A DNA stretch of 64,000 nucleotides from Sphingobacterium puteale (lineage in GTDB: Bacteria; Bacteroidota; Bacteroidia; Sphingobacteriales; Sphingobacteriaceae): assembly GCF_003627955.1 (NCBI RefSeq), contig NZ_RBWS01000008.1, positions 62,001 to 126,000 of the forward strand, read 5' to 3'. Positions 38,336 to 48,370 of the stretch are shown here, piece after piece. The position numbers were made by a program, and so were the translations under genes. Each line of letters starts with the position of its first letter. The first letter of the stretch is position 1. Under the pieces are notes generated by a model that worked only from the letters and a program-made list of their open reading frames with translations, had not been told where the DNA came from and ran no database searches.

Positions 38336-39448
38336 ATGAAAATTTTGAAAAGAAATAGTACGATATATAGGCATGCATACTCCTGGGGTTTATTGATCTC
38401 GTTGTGTGCAGGCTTAAACGGGTGTAAAAAATTATACAATCTACCGGATGAAAAGGACTTTCTGAGTGTGAATCTGACCTATGATGGAAAATCCTTTTAC
38501 CCTATTTTGGGCCGTACAACGCTTATGGGGACAGTCAATACAGATCACTCAACCACACCCTTGCATTTTGAGATTATTAATCCCCGCTATGGTGATGGTA
38601 GACCTTATACTGACCTTTTTCAGGTAAAACCTGTATACCAGTGGGTCACACGTTATGACGGTACAGAAAAGAATCTGGAAGAAATTGAGGCCAAGCGTAA
38701 GCTGGTCAACCGTCCACTTTTTGAAGTGGATTCCACCGGTACCTTTATCCTCTGGAATTCTTCTACCAATGAGTTGATTCCACCCCGCTCTAAGGACAGT
38801 ATTGATCTCGTTCAGAATGTGCGTTACTTTGATCTCAAAGTTTCTAATTCCGGAGGGACAACTATCGTTAAAGATTTTATGATTCTTCCTTGGCGGGTGC
38901 AGGATTATGAGCCTTATTCGGATAAGAATCCCTATAATGGTGAAGTTGCTCCCGATCCACAAGATCCCAAAAACCCAAGGAAGCAAAGTTACATTTGGCC
39001 CGCTTATATGAACAACGTTTACGGCGAGTCTTCTAACCAGCTTTTGCGGACAAATGATGAATTCAAGGATTTAGTTGTTTATATCCGCCGTTTCGATGGA
39101 GGAAATGGCCATAATCTGCGATTTGTTTTTTGGGATAAAGACAAAAAACCGATCAATCCCGAAAGTTTTAATGAAACAAACTGGGCTGAACTTGTGCATG
39201 GTTTTAACATAAAGAAAACACCTACTTATGTGCAATATGATGTGGCATATCCGATTCCGTTGACCAATTATCCGACCAAATACACCAGCGGAAGTAGCGC
39301 AAAAATTGATTTTGGCTATTCAAGGATTGGATTTGGGGGGACATTAATCACGGCAGGATTTGGTCTAAACTTCAAAATATTTACCAAAGGTGATTGGGAG
39401 ATTGTCTTCCATTTTCAACGGGAAAATCCACGATTTGATAATGAATAA
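38336..39448 (+). CDS. DUF5007-like surface lipoprotein
   Basis: A 370-residue lipoprotein with acceptor cysteine after LNGC and a KKLYNLPDEKDFLS opening. The sequence FYPILGRTTLMGTVNTDHST and the stretch PLHFEIINPRYGDGRPYTD resemble what I recall of the DUF5007 family, which typically travels with fasciclin and SusC/D genes in Sphingobacteriaceae. It has no catalytic motif and no transmembrane segment after the signal. It lies 22 bp after the fasciclin gene and 12 bp before the second SusC. Its role is unknown, probably accessory ligand binding at the surface. The DUF number should be treated as tentative. Confidence 0.7.
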   Translation: MKILKRNSTIYRHAYSWGLLISLCAGLNGCKKLYNLPDEKDFLSVNLTYDGKSFYPILGRTTLMGTVNTDHSTTPLHFEIINPRYGDGRPYTDLFQVKPVYQWVTRYDGTEKNLEEIEAKRKLVNRPLFEVDSTGTFILWNSSTNELIPPRSKDSIDLVQNVRYFDLKVSNSGGTTIVKDFMILPWRVQDYEPYSDKNPYNGEVAPDPQDPKNPRKQSYIWPAYMNNVYGESSNQLLRTNDEFKDLVVYIRRFDGGNGHNLRFVFWDKDKKPINPESFNETNWAELVHGFNIKKTPTYVQYDVAYPIPLTNYPTKYTSGSSAKIDFGYSRIGFGGTLITAGFGLNFKIFTKGDWEIVFHFQRENPRFDNE

Positions 39449-39460
39449 TAGCGGAAAGTT

Positions 39461-42400
39461 ATGCAATTAAAAATATTTTATAGCAGATTTATTTTACTGG
39501 CGTTGTGTATGCTTTTGTCTGTTGGGGCTTTTGCACAAGCGATTATTATGTCCGGCAAAGTGACGGATGATAAGGGGCGGGCGCTTGCCGGGGTAACTGT
39601 ACGTTTTGGGAAAACTTCACGTGAGGTCACCTCAACGAATTCTTCGGGAGCATTTAGCGTGACTGTTAGTGCCGGTACGTCAATCGCGTTTCGATTGATT
39701 GGTTACGAAGGCGTTACGATGACCGCTCGGGCAGACCGCACAGTAACTGTTCGTATGAAGGAACTCGACAATCAGATGGATGAGGTTGTAGTACGGGGCT
39801 ATGTCAAGCGGCCCAGGGAGACAACTACCGGAGCTTCGACCAAGATCAGTGGGAAAGAAATTCAGGATATTCCTGCCGCCAATGTAGAAAACCTGCTCCA
39901 GGGAAAAGTGGCCGGATTAAATATACAGGTGAATACCGGGGCTCCGGGGTTCAGGGGCTCAACACAGATCCGGGGACTATCGACCATTAGTGTCAGTGGC
40001 AGTGGAGAGCAGTCGTTTTTGACGCCAACCTCACCCTTATATGTCATCGACGGGGTGCCCATGGACGCTGACCGCGCAAATGAGCTGGGATTGAGCCAAC
40101 AGGGGCCGGGGATCAGTCCGTTGTCATTGATTCCGCCTGAAGATATTGAAAGTATTGAGGTTCTTAAGGATGCACAAGCAACATCTTTGTATGGTTCATT
40201 GGCCGCATATGGTGTTATTATTATTAATACCAAGCGCGGCAATTCCGAAGTACCCAGGGTACGTTATACGGGCAATTTCTTTTTGAAAACACCACCAAAA
40301 TTACGGGAGACACTGGGCGGAAATCTTGAACGTCGCCTTAAATTAATGCAAATTTACGGCAATGCCTTATCTCAGTTGGATCTGGATCAAATTTCGCAGA
40401 CACCCATGTTGTCCGATAGTTTGAATGCTTATTATAATAACTCGACTAATTGGCAGGACTTATTTTATGCAACAACTTATAACCAAACGCATAACGTCGC
40501 CATTGATGGAGGTAACCAGAAGTTGAACTATAAAGCAAATCTGAATTATTATAATGAAAACGGGATCATCAAAAATACCGGTTTTGATCGTTACATGGCC
40601 AATATGCGCTTTGAGTACTATCCAAATGAAAAATTTAGGTTTACAGCGCAGGTAAATGCATCTCTTGGGTCTAAAAGTAAGGGAAATGGTTTAGGTATAT
40701 TGCAATCTGGGGTTGCAACCAATGGAACATTTTCTACCTTACTACCCGGTCCTTCCTTTTATCTGGCATCATCGGGATATAACTCGGCTTTGCAAACAAA
40801 GAATGATAATTCTTCCAAGTCGATTAAGCCTTTTATCGAGGCCTCCTACGAATTTCTATCTGGGCTGCGCGCAACAACGACTGTAAGCTATGAGTCTACC
40901 TCTGATAATGAGAATACCTTTACGCCGGCTGCGGCAAACGGTCAATTTGCCCAGGTGTATGCCTATTATGGACGCTACAATTCTCTCTATAATCGGAATT
41001 CGATCAACTATAGTCATACGTTCAATGAAAAACATACCGTGTTCTTCAATTTGTTCAATGAAATCCGCACCTTAGAAAAACAGGCAAACGCGACATTACA
41101 GGCACGTACGCCAAATGATCAATTTGAGGGACCTTTGGGTTTTGACGGGTATTTCTCTAAAGGTGGGGGGCTATTGCGACGCGGATTTGGAAAAGAACGT
41201 GGGCTATCTTTTGCGATTGCAGGGACCTACGATTACATGAAGCGCTATGTGGTAGATCTTTCCTACCGTAGGGATGGATCTTCTCAAAACGGATTTGGAA
41301 ATTTGTACACCAAAAACCCAGCTGTTGGTTTCAGGTGGAACGCATACCATGAAGAGTTTTTAAAAGAGGTCGATTGGATAAACCTACTTTCCCTGCGAAC
41401 CAGTTGGGGGGTAAATGTGATGCCCAATAGTACATTGGAGCGGGTCTATGGTAAATACGATATTACCGGTAGTTACAATGACAAGATCGGTATCGGGATC
41501 AATTATGAGCAGATTCCAAATCCCAATCTAAAACCTACGACTACGACACAGTATAATCTTGGATTAGACCTCGCTCTCTTCAACAATAGGTTTGAAATGA
41601 CTTATGACACCTATTATAAAAAGGTGGATAATATTCTTTTCGAAGAGCGTCTGTCTTCTTCTTTGGGGTTTGAAAAGGTCAATAGTAATTCTGCTGCAAT
41701 CGCCAATTATGGGCATGAGCTTTCCCTGATGTTCAGGCCTTGGACCGAAGGGCGCTTTACCATGTCAATTGGCGCAAATGGGGCCTATAATAAGGATGTA
41801 TTGCTCAAGTTGCCAGAACATTACGGCGGTCAGTTTGTCCGTTGGGAGAACGATGATAAATATAAGCAACATATTGTTTTTCGTGTTGGTACATCAACTA
41901 TGTCCAATTATATGTTGCTAAACCGTGGTGTATATAGTACAGATGCCGATGTGCCTGTGGACCCCGCGACTGGCCGGCGCTACCGAATGGCAAATGGTAC
42001 TGAGTTTCAGGCCGGGGATCCCATTATTGCTGATCTTGATGGCAATTATATCCTGGACGAAAATGATTATGCGCGTACAGGAAATTCTCAGCCCTTGATC
42101 ACAGGCGGGATGCAATTGAATTTTAATTACAACCATGAGACTTTGGGCTCATTTGGATTAAATGTATATGCATCTTATACAGCCAAACGTACAATTTTGA
42201 ATAATGCCCTGGCAGAGCGACTCCAATTGATGAGTGATCCTTATGGGGATAGGGCAGTAGTCCCATTGGATGATATCAACATGTGGATGAAACCCGGTGA
42301 TGTAGCGAAGTATCCCTATGCTTATGATTTTAAACGTTATGCGAACATCAACCCTTTCCGGATGGATCAGGATCTATGGGCTGAAGACGGATCTTACTTT

Positions 42401-42619
42401 AAATTAAACAGTGTAACGCTTTCCTATATGTTTACAAAAAATGCTGCGAGACGGTTTGGTATGGAGCGTTTGCGCGTGTATGTATCAGCAGAAAATTTAA
42501 ACACGTTTTCGAGATACAGTGGTCCCAATCCCGAGAATGTTACGAGTATGGGAAGGGATGGTTCTGGCGGATACCCTGTCCCGAGGCAATATAATGTAGG
42601 TGTTAATATCGATTTCTAA
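39461..42619 (+). CDS. SusC/RagA TonB-dependent outer-membrane transporter (mannose locus, second)
   Basis: A 1052-residue SusC homologue. The signal peptide ends near VGAFAQ. The carboxypeptidase-regulatory-like domain spans about residues 30-108 (GKVTDDKGRALAGVTVRFG). The TonB-box region MDEVVVRGYVK follows, then the plug (STQIRGLSTI, PLYVIDGVPMDADR, LKDAQATSLYGSLAAYGVII). The barrel ends in RQYNVGVNIDF. There is no STN domain. It lies 12 bp after the DUF5007-like gene and 12 bp before its own SusD. A second full SusC in the same operon suggests a second size or branch class of the same glycan, or a fusion of two loci by transfer; both are inference. Confidence 0.94.
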   Translation: MQLKIFYSRFILLALCMLLSVGAFAQAIIMSGKVTDDKGRALAGVTVRFGKTSREVTSTNSSGAFSVTVSAGTSIAFRLIGYEGVTMTARADRTVTVRMKELDNQMDEVVVRGYVKRPRETTTGASTKISGKEIQDIPAANVENLLQGKVAGLNIQVNTGAPGFRGSTQIRGLSTISVSGSGEQSFLTPTSPLYVIDGVPMDADRANELGLSQQGPGISPLSLIPPEDIESIEVLKDAQATSLYGSLAAYGVIIINTKRGNSEVPRVRYTGNFFLKTPPKLRETLGGNLERRLKLMQIYGNALSQLDLDQISQTPMLSDSLNAYYNNSTNWQDLFYATTYNQTHNVAIDGGNQKLNYKANLNYYNENGIIKNTGFDRYMANMRFEYYPNEKFRFTAQVNASLGSKSKGNGLGILQSGVATNGTFSTLLPGPSFYLASSGYNSALQTKNDNSSKSIKPFIEASYEFLSGLRATTTVSYESTSDNENTFTPAAANGQFAQVYAYYGRYNSLYNRNSINYSHTFNEKHTVFFNLFNEIRTLEKQANATLQARTPNDQFEGPLGFDGYFSKGGGLLRRGFGKERGLSFAIAGTYDYMKRYVVDLSYRRDGSSQNGFGNLYTKNPAVGFRWNAYHEEFLKEVDWINLLSLRTSWGVNVMPNSTLERVYGKYDITGSYNDKIGIGINYEQIPNPNLKPTTTTQYNLGLDLALFNNRFEMTYDTYYKKVDNILFEERLSSSLGFEKVNSNSAAIANYGHELSLMFRPWTEGRFTMSIGANGAYNKDVLLKLPEHYGGQFVRWENDDKYKQHIVFRVGTSTMSNYMLLNRGVYSTDADVPVDPATGRRYRMANGTEFQAGDPIIADLDGNYILDENDYARTGNSQPLITGGMQLNFNYNHETLGSFGLNVYASYTAKRTILNNALAERLQLMSDPYGDRAVVPLDDINMWMKPGDVAKYPYAYDFKRYANINPFRMDQDLWAEDGSYFKLNSVTLSYMFTKNAARRFGMERLRVYVSAENLNTFSRYSGPNPENVTSMGRDGSGGYPVPRQYNVGVNIDF

Positions 42620-42631
42620 TAGGTTGATGTC

Positions 42632-44179
42632 ATGAAAATTAAATTGAGTTTAGGAAAAATCGCAGTTGTCATATGCCTATGTGCATTTGTTACTGTGGGC
42701 TGTAAGAAGTTTTTGACCGTTGAGCCCATTGATCGGCTTACTGGAAATAATTTTTATCAATCCAAAGAGGATGTTGAGGCGAATATCGCCCGTATCTATA
42801 GCCAGTTTTTTGAAAAATTGAATGAATCTTGGGTAATGGGCGCCATAGGAGAGGCGCGGTCCGGTGAAATATTTCCATCTCCGACCTCTTCAGGCGACCG
42901 GATGATCCTGCGGGATCTGGGTACGAATAATATGAACATGGTTTATATCAATAGTTCTCCCGGAGGTCGCTCAAGTGGTTACCAGATGTACAAAGTTGGA
43001 ATCTGGGATACCTACTATAAAGTGATTCAAAGTTGTAATATCCTTATTTCCAAGCTGGAAGAAGGCATCCCTGGGCTTTCAGCCCCCGATAAAGACCGCT
43101 ATAAAGCGGAAGCGACATTTATGCGCTGCCTCAGCTATTTTTGGATGGTTCGGCTTTATGGTGATGTGGTTTATTATACTGATCCCTATTTTGCGCAGCA
43201 GTTGGGTAGAGAGGACATGGTGTCCGTCATTGACAAGTGCATCGCTGATCTGGAACCGGTCAAAGATATTATGCCCTGGACTTTTGGCGATGCTTCACAA
43301 CGTGGAGCAAGGGCGAGCCGTGGAAGTATTATCGCTTTGTTGATGCATATGAAAATGTGGAATGCAAACTTTAATCCATCCATTGCAACGAAATATTATG
43401 AAAGCGTTGCAGCTCTAGGCAAGGAGCTGCGGGGTAGTGGCGCACATTATTTGTATGCGCTTACACCGGAAAATTGGGCTAAAGTCTCCAAAGGCCGTAC
43501 CGAAGAATCTCTTTTTGAATTTTATCGCACAATCAATTATGGCGACCAAAATAATGCCTATGCTCCCTTATGGGACCACTTTTTGAGGTGGCCATATAAA
43601 TTCCCACGCTACAATCAACAATTTAGCATCGCGTATTATTCATCGGTGTTTATGTCGCGGATTTATCCCTTGAACGGACCTGCGGATAAACGAAAGGAGA
43701 TTTGGTACGAGGATATGTATGCGAATGATGGTCTATTTGTGTTGAAAAAATTTGCTGCAAATGTATTTGCCTCAGGAAATGAGGATTCTAATCCGGACAA
43801 TACCTTTATGATTTTTCGTTATGCCGATGCACTTCTTTTGGAGGCCGAAGCTTTGGCAAATCTTGGATCGGCACGTGAGGCCGAAGCAATCAACGTATTA
43901 AATATTGTTCGGGACAGAGCTGAAGCCCCTAGATATACTGGCGGCGGTACTGAGCTCAAGAACTTCATTTTTGAAGAACGTTGCCGAGAATTGATCGGGG
44001 AGGGGATACGCTATTTTGATCTGATCCGAACACGACGGATATTGAACCCGCAGTGGACAATGGCGCCGATGACAATCGACCAGTACAATCGACGCGCCTG
44101 GACATGGCCTTTGGACGCTTCGGCCAAGAATTTTAATGCTAAAATCGTATTGAACGAATATTGGACTAGTGGAAACTAA
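42632..44179 (+). CDS. SusD/RagB-family surface lipoprotein (mannose locus, second)
   Basis: A 515-residue SusD homologue. The acceptor cysteine (VTVGC) is followed by KKFLTVEPIDRL. Family motifs include the helix AEATFMRCLSYFWMVRLYGD, the LLLEAEALANLGSAREAEAI repeat helix and the end segment CRELIGEGIRYFDLIRTRRI. It lies 12 bp after the second SusC and 2 bp before the second fasciclin gene. It should be the surface lid for that transporter. It is clearly diverged from the first SusD of the locus, so the two uptake complexes probably differ in ligand. Confidence 0.93.
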   Translation: MKIKLSLGKIAVVICLCAFVTVGCKKFLTVEPIDRLTGNNFYQSKEDVEANIARIYSQFFEKLNESWVMGAIGEARSGEIFPSPTSSGDRMILRDLGTNNMNMVYINSSPGGRSSGYQMYKVGIWDTYYKVIQSCNILISKLEEGIPGLSAPDKDRYKAEATFMRCLSYFWMVRLYGDVVYYTDPYFAQQLGREDMVSVIDKCIADLEPVKDIMPWTFGDASQRGARASRGSIIALLMHMKMWNANFNPSIATKYYESVAALGKELRGSGAHYLYALTPENWAKVSKGRTEESLFEFYRTINYGDQNNAYAPLWDHFLRWPYKFPRYNQQFSIAYYSSVFMSRIYPLNGPADKRKEIWYEDMYANDGLFVLKKFAANVFASGNEDSNPDNTFMIFRYADALLLEAEALANLGSAREAEAINVLNIVRDRAEAPRYTGGGTELKNFIFEERCRELIGEGIRYFDLIRTRRILNPQWTMAPMTIDQYNRRAWTWPLDASAKNFNAKIVLNEYWTSGN

Positions 44180-44181
44180 CG

Positions 44182-44955
44182 ATGTGTATTATGAGAAGTT
44201 TAAAAAATATAAGCTACGTAATTTTGATAAGCCTGTTGTTTTGTGGTATAGCTTCATGTAAGAAAGATGATTATTACAAAGATGGTGGATTGGCGCAGGC
44301 GAAATTTGAGGGATCAATTATGGCCTATCTGGATTCAAAACCGAGAGAATTTGATTCCATTGCACAGATCGTCCGTTTGGCTGGATTGGAAGAAGATTTC
44401 AAAACCAAAGAATTTACCTTCTTTGCACCAAGGGATGAGAATATCAAAAGGTTAATTGGCCTGGCAAGAGGAAATGCACAAAACGGCCCTTCGGGTGCCA
44501 ATATGTTGCTGTACCAATTGGGGAGGGATACAATTAAAACACTGGCGGATGTAGATAGTACGATTTGGCGAAAATATCTGTTGCGGTATATGTTCAATGG
44601 AAAACGTAAATTGATGGATTATCCGCAGATTGATTTCGACTTATTAAATGTCTATAAAGGACAGAATTATACGTCGTTTGGTAATACTGTCTCTAATATT
44701 GGTGTGGTGTACAATGACGCCATCAATGACTCGGACAAAAATAACATTACCAGATTGAAATATATGGGGTATCGGCAGCTTCATATTTCTTATATCCCAG
44801 ATATCAGTAGGCCAAGGGAATGGATTTCCTGCCCCGTTGCGTCCTCTGATATACAGCCTGATAATGGTGTTGTGCACGTTATCGATTATACAAAAGCTGA
44901 GTTTGGATATGGAAGAGGAGAGGTTATGGTTGATATTTTGGAAAGTAAACGTTAA
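44182..44955 (+). CDS. Fasciclin-domain surface lipoprotein (second)
   Basis: A 257-residue lipoprotein. The acceptor cysteine (IASC) is followed by KKDDYYKDGG, a strong surface lipoprotein export signal. One fasciclin (FAS1) domain covers about residues 50-245 (IAQIVRLAGLEEDFKTKEFT, FTFFAPRDENIKRLI, DNGVVHVIDYTKAEFG). Unlike the first fasciclin protein it has no discoidin-like domain. It may begin at the ATG at 44182 or at 44191 (MRSLKNISY). It is the third member of the second SusC-SusD-FAS1 triplet, echoing the order of the first pair. FAS1 domains mediate adhesion or polysaccharide contact; the precise role here is not known. Confidence 0.85.
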   Translation: MCIMRSLKNISYVILISLLFCGIASCKKDDYYKDGGLAQAKFEGSIMAYLDSKPREFDSIAQIVRLAGLEEDFKTKEFTFFAPRDENIKRLIGLARGNAQNGPSGANMLLYQLGRDTIKTLADVDSTIWRKYLLRYMFNGKRKLMDYPQIDFDLLNVYKGQNYTSFGNTVSNIGVVYNDAINDSDKNNITRLKYMGYRQLHISYIPDISRPREWISCPVASSDIQPDNGVVHVIDYTKAEFGYGRGEVMVDILESKR

Positions 44956-44976
44956 GAACCAGTTATGAATTAAATC

Positions 44977-46602
44977 ATGGATGTTATGTATAGAATCATG
45001 TGGAAATATATTGCGCTATTGTTTGTTTTCTCTCTCTTTTTCGGATGTAAGAAGGATAACAAAATGTTTTCTGCACCCTATGAGGAGGGACTACCTCCTT
45101 TGGATATCGAGATTAATCCAACAGATAAGATGCAACCGGAGTCTGGAAAAACCGGTACGGAAACAACAATGCGGATCAAGGGATTGGACAAATATAAAGA
45201 TAAAGCGGTTATTCGATTCAATGGAGAAAAAGCTGATGTGATTGAACTGACCGCAGATCATGTCAAATTGAAGGTGCCTCCGTATGCAAGTACAGGTGTA
45301 CTTTCGGTAACAATTGATGACATCGTATTCTTTGGTCCACAATTTACTGTTTTAGGAAATGTAGCAATAGATGCGACATTTCAGGTGGGTGTGGGGACAA
45401 ATAATTTTGTTTCGGATGTACTTTATTTGGAGGATGGTAAAATGATTTTTACCGGTGCCTTTACAAATTATAATAATAAGGGGTCAATACGTCCGATAAA
45501 CCGGTTGGTGCGGACTTTTGCTGATGGTACTTATGACGCAAGTTTTCGCATAGGAACTGGAGCAAATAATTCACTGAATAGCATTTTAAAGTTTGGTAAT
45601 TTTTACTATTTGGCAGGATCTTTTTCTGGATATGGGCAGCGGAACGCCGATATCAGCAATTTGACCCGGATCAGTATGACAGGCGCGATAGATACCATGG
45701 GGATCAAACCATTCCGTAGACCCGGTCAATCGGATACGTTGAAATATTATCCTGCGTTTAATGGTGGATTTGACGGCAATGTGGGGAATATTTATGAATC
45801 TGATGGAAAAATTTTAGCCACGGGAAATTTTAGGTATTATATACATCGGACCTATGGTAAGCCTAATAAGCTGGAAACGAGAGACACTGTTATTTTGGAC
45901 AGTACTGAAATCCGGCACGTTGCGCGACTCAATACCGATGGTTCATTGGATAAATCGTTCAGATTTGGGTCCGATGGTAAACCGTTTGTCGGTGGAAATG
46001 GCAATGTTGCCACGGTTTATCATGCCATTGGTCCACTAAAAGGAAAGATTTTGGTGTATGGTGGATTTAACCGTTTTGATGGTGAGTCCAAAGGATATAT
46101 CGCCCGCTTAAATGAAAATGGTACATTGGATGCAACATTTAATCCTGGTGCGCAAGGCGCCGACTACAACATCTCATCGGTCACGTATAATAGTGTGACG
46201 AATAAGTATCTGGTAGTCGGTTCTTTTACAAAATACAATGGTTCTACGGCAGTCAAAGTCGCCTTGCTCAATGCAAATGGCACGTTGGATCCTTCTTTTC
46301 AGGCGAAAATATTCGAGGGTGGAAACCCATCGTATGGTTTGCAACTGAACGATGGACTGATTGTACTGGCGGGAGATTTTGTGCGCTATAATAATATCGC
46401 TCGTAACGGATTTATGATTTTGAATGCAAACGGCGAATTGAATGCTGCATACAATACTTCGGGATACTTTTCAGGATATATCAACAAAGCTGTTGAAACG
46501 AAAACGGAGGATGGAAAACGCGCATTGCTGCTGATGGGATCTTTTGATCGATTTAATAATGAAGAAGTGCGCAATTTGATTCGCATTAAACTGGAACAAT
46601 AA
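44977..46602 (+). CDS. IPT/TIG-domain lipoprotein with delta-60-type beta-propeller repeats
   Basis: A 541-residue lipoprotein; the start could be 44977, 44986 or 44998. The acceptor cysteine (LFFGC) is followed by KKDNK. Residues about 40-130 are an IPT/TIG-like domain of the DUF5008 type (VIRFNGEKADVIELTADHVK). The rest consists of delta-60 (DUF5122) propeller repeats with the [DN]GxLDxxF core: DGTYDASFRIGTG, DGSLDKSFRFGSD, NGTLDATFNPGAQ, NGTLDPSFQAKIF, and a final NGELNAAYN. Propellers of this kind are binding platforms. It lies 21 bp after the fasciclin gene in the same operon. It is probably another surface glycan-binding component; no active site is visible. Confidence 0.82.
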   Translation: MDVMYRIMWKYIALLFVFSLFFGCKKDNKMFSAPYEEGLPPLDIEINPTDKMQPESGKTGTETTMRIKGLDKYKDKAVIRFNGEKADVIELTADHVKLKVPPYASTGVLSVTIDDIVFFGPQFTVLGNVAIDATFQVGVGTNNFVSDVLYLEDGKMIFTGAFTNYNNKGSIRPINRLVRTFADGTYDASFRIGTGANNSLNSILKFGNFYYLAGSFSGYGQRNADISNLTRISMTGAIDTMGIKPFRRPGQSDTLKYYPAFNGGFDGNVGNIYESDGKILATGNFRYYIHRTYGKPNKLETRDTVILDSTEIRHVARLNTDGSLDKSFRFGSDGKPFVGGNGNVATVYHAIGPLKGKILVYGGFNRFDGESKGYIARLNENGTLDATFNPGAQGADYNISSVTYNSVTNKYLVVGSFTKYNGSTAVKVALLNANGTLDPSFQAKIFEGGNPSYGLQLNDGLIVLAGDFVRYNNIARNGFMILNANGELNAAYNTSGYFSGYINKAVETKTEDGKRALLLMGSFDRFNNEEVRNLIRIKLEQ

Positions 46603-46617
46603 CCTAAAATTAAACGG

Positions 46618-48354
46618 ATGAAAATGCAAGATAATTTTCGAAATATACATTTGTGGCTAATTTATTTACTGCTGATTTCGACGATGGTTGCCTGTAAGGA
46701 TGAGTTTGGACGCGTTATACCGGACAATCAGGGCCAGCAGGATACGGTAGATTTAGTGTACGGAAAGCCAAAAGTACTGCTGATAATAGCGGATGGGGCC
46801 AGAGGTGAGTCTGTCCGTAATGCCAATATTCCTGTCATGAACGGGTTGCTGGATCATGCCATTTATTCATGGGTATCGTTGAGTGCAGAGCACGAAGATA
46901 AGCAGGCGACAGGGTCCGATTTGGCAAGTATTATTACTGGAGTCACCCAAAACAAGCATTTGGTGATGGGAGACAATTTTAGCAATAATAACCTACAGAC
47001 TTTTCCTACGGTCTATACACGGATTGCTGCGAATGTTAAAGCGCCAGAGTTTAAAGTATATAGTAGCTCCAAATTGTTTGTTGACAATTTGGCTCCTACA
47101 GCCGTCGCTAAGCTTGAAGGCTCTGATCAAGCTGTTGCTGATGCCGTAAAAGAAGGGTTGAAAGAGCCGGACTTAACGATGTTGACTGCCCATTTCACCG
47201 AAATTGACCAGGCTGGAAAGGCAACAGCCTATGATAATAGCAGTGCGCGGTATAAAATGGCGATCGAAAACTTCGATAAACAAGTGGGCGAAATCACAAA
47301 GGCACTAGAACAGCGGTCGACCTTTAAAAAGGAAAATTGGCTGGTGATTATCACCTCAAGTAAGGGTGGGCCTTTTGAAATTCCTCCAGCACAAAACGAC
47401 AATACGATTTTTAGCAATGCAAATGTCAATACATTTACAATATTCTACTCACCGAAATATAATTCAAGATTTATCAATAAGCCTTATCTGGGGAGCAGGT
47501 TTTCCGGAGACTTTCTACGGTTTAAAGGAGGCATATTTGCCGAGATGGCTGAAGCCGATACACTTTTTGACCTGGGAGATAGGAATAGCGAATTTACCAT
47601 CGAATTAAAGGTGAAAAAGAATAAGGGGCCAAATAATACATACAGGTTTCCAAATTATCCGTCTTTTATTGGAAAACGTGAAAAATGGGAGTCTGGTGCG
47701 CCGACCAACGGATGGATTATGGCCTTTAAGGAGGATTATTGGATGTTTAATGCGCGTGGCCCGAATGGAAGCGGCGAGGTTAACGGCCCGAAATTGAACA
47801 ATGCAACCTGGAACAATGTTACCGTTGTGGGATCCATAAGCAGTGGCGGAAAAAGGGTTATCAAAACCTATACAAATGGGTTGCCGGGAAATGAAATGGA
47901 CGTCAGCGATTGGGGCGTGATTAAAAGTCCTGCAAAACTGCGGCTTGGGTTGGTCAATGGAGGCAGTAATTGGAATGAAGGTGACTATTATATCGCAGAT
48001 GTGCGTTTTTGGAAGAAGGCTTTGCCTGAGTCGGTTGTTTCACAATATAATTGTGAGGTTGGGATAAGTGAGGATCATCCTTATTTTGATGCGTTAGCGG
48101 CGAATTGGCCAGTCGTTGGGACGGTTACAGACGGTGTACTTTATGACGAAGGACCATTTGGAAATACCTTGAAAGTTGGTAATACAACGTATGAGATATC
48201 AAAACTCAATGATTTTCTATGTGCCCCTTCCGTGGAAACCATCAGCACCTTAGTGCCGAAAAGTACAGATATTACTGCGCAGATTTTCAGTTGGCTTCAG
48301 ATTGCAAGACAGGAGAACTGGCAGCTGGATGGCCGGGTGTGGATTGATAAATAA
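46618..48354 (+). CDS. Alkaline-phosphatase-fold lipoprotein with LamG-like domain (DUF4983-like), degenerate metal site
   Basis: A 578-residue lipoprotein (acceptor cysteine in STMVAC, then KDEFG). Residues about 50-270 follow the alkaline phosphatase/phosphodiesterase fold: VLLIIADGARGESV with the first metal aspartate, then TGSDLASIITGVTQNKH at the nucleophile position. The later ligands look lost: the usual DxxGH appears as DQAGK, and the usual DHG after the buried strand appears as SSKGG (VIITSSKGG). About 290-490 is a LamG/concanavalin-like lectin domain (FTIELKVKKNKGPN, GWIMAFKEDYWMFN). The pairing resembles the DUF4983 family. It is probably a binding protein derived from a phosphatase fold. 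The degeneracy is judged against the general family; the whole subfamily may share it. Confidence 0.75.
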   Translation: MKMQDNFRNIHLWLIYLLLISTMVACKDEFGRVIPDNQGQQDTVDLVYGKPKVLLIIADGARGESVRNANIPVMNGLLDHAIYSWVSLSAEHEDKQATGSDLASIITGVTQNKHLVMGDNFSNNNLQTFPTVYTRIAANVKAPEFKVYSSSKLFVDNLAPTAVAKLEGSDQAVADAVKEGLKEPDLTMLTAHFTEIDQAGKATAYDNSSARYKMAIENFDKQVGEITKALEQRSTFKKENWLVIITSSKGGPFEIPPAQNDNTIFSNANVNTFTIFYSPKYNSRFINKPYLGSRFSGDFLRFKGGIFAEMAEADTLFDLGDRNSEFTIELKVKKNKGPNNTYRFPNYPSFIGKREKWESGAPTNGWIMAFKEDYWMFNARGPNGSGEVNGPKLNNATWNNVTVVGSISSGGKRVIKTYTNGLPGNEMDVSDWGVIKSPAKLRLGLVNGGSNWNEGDYYIADVRFWKKALPESVVSQYNCEVGISEDHPYFDALAANWPVVGTVTDGVLYDEGPFGNTLKVGNTTYEISKLNDFLCAPSVETISTLVPKSTDITAQIFSWLQIARQENWQLDGRVWIDK

Positions 48355-48370
48355 TCTTAAAGGAGATAAT

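Noticed and set aside
38549..38986. Long antisense frames such as 145 codons opposite the DUF5007-like gene and 168 codons opposite the SusC at 7555-8061.
   Set aside because: They are shadows of well-supported coding genes with no recognisable protein features, promoters or domains.
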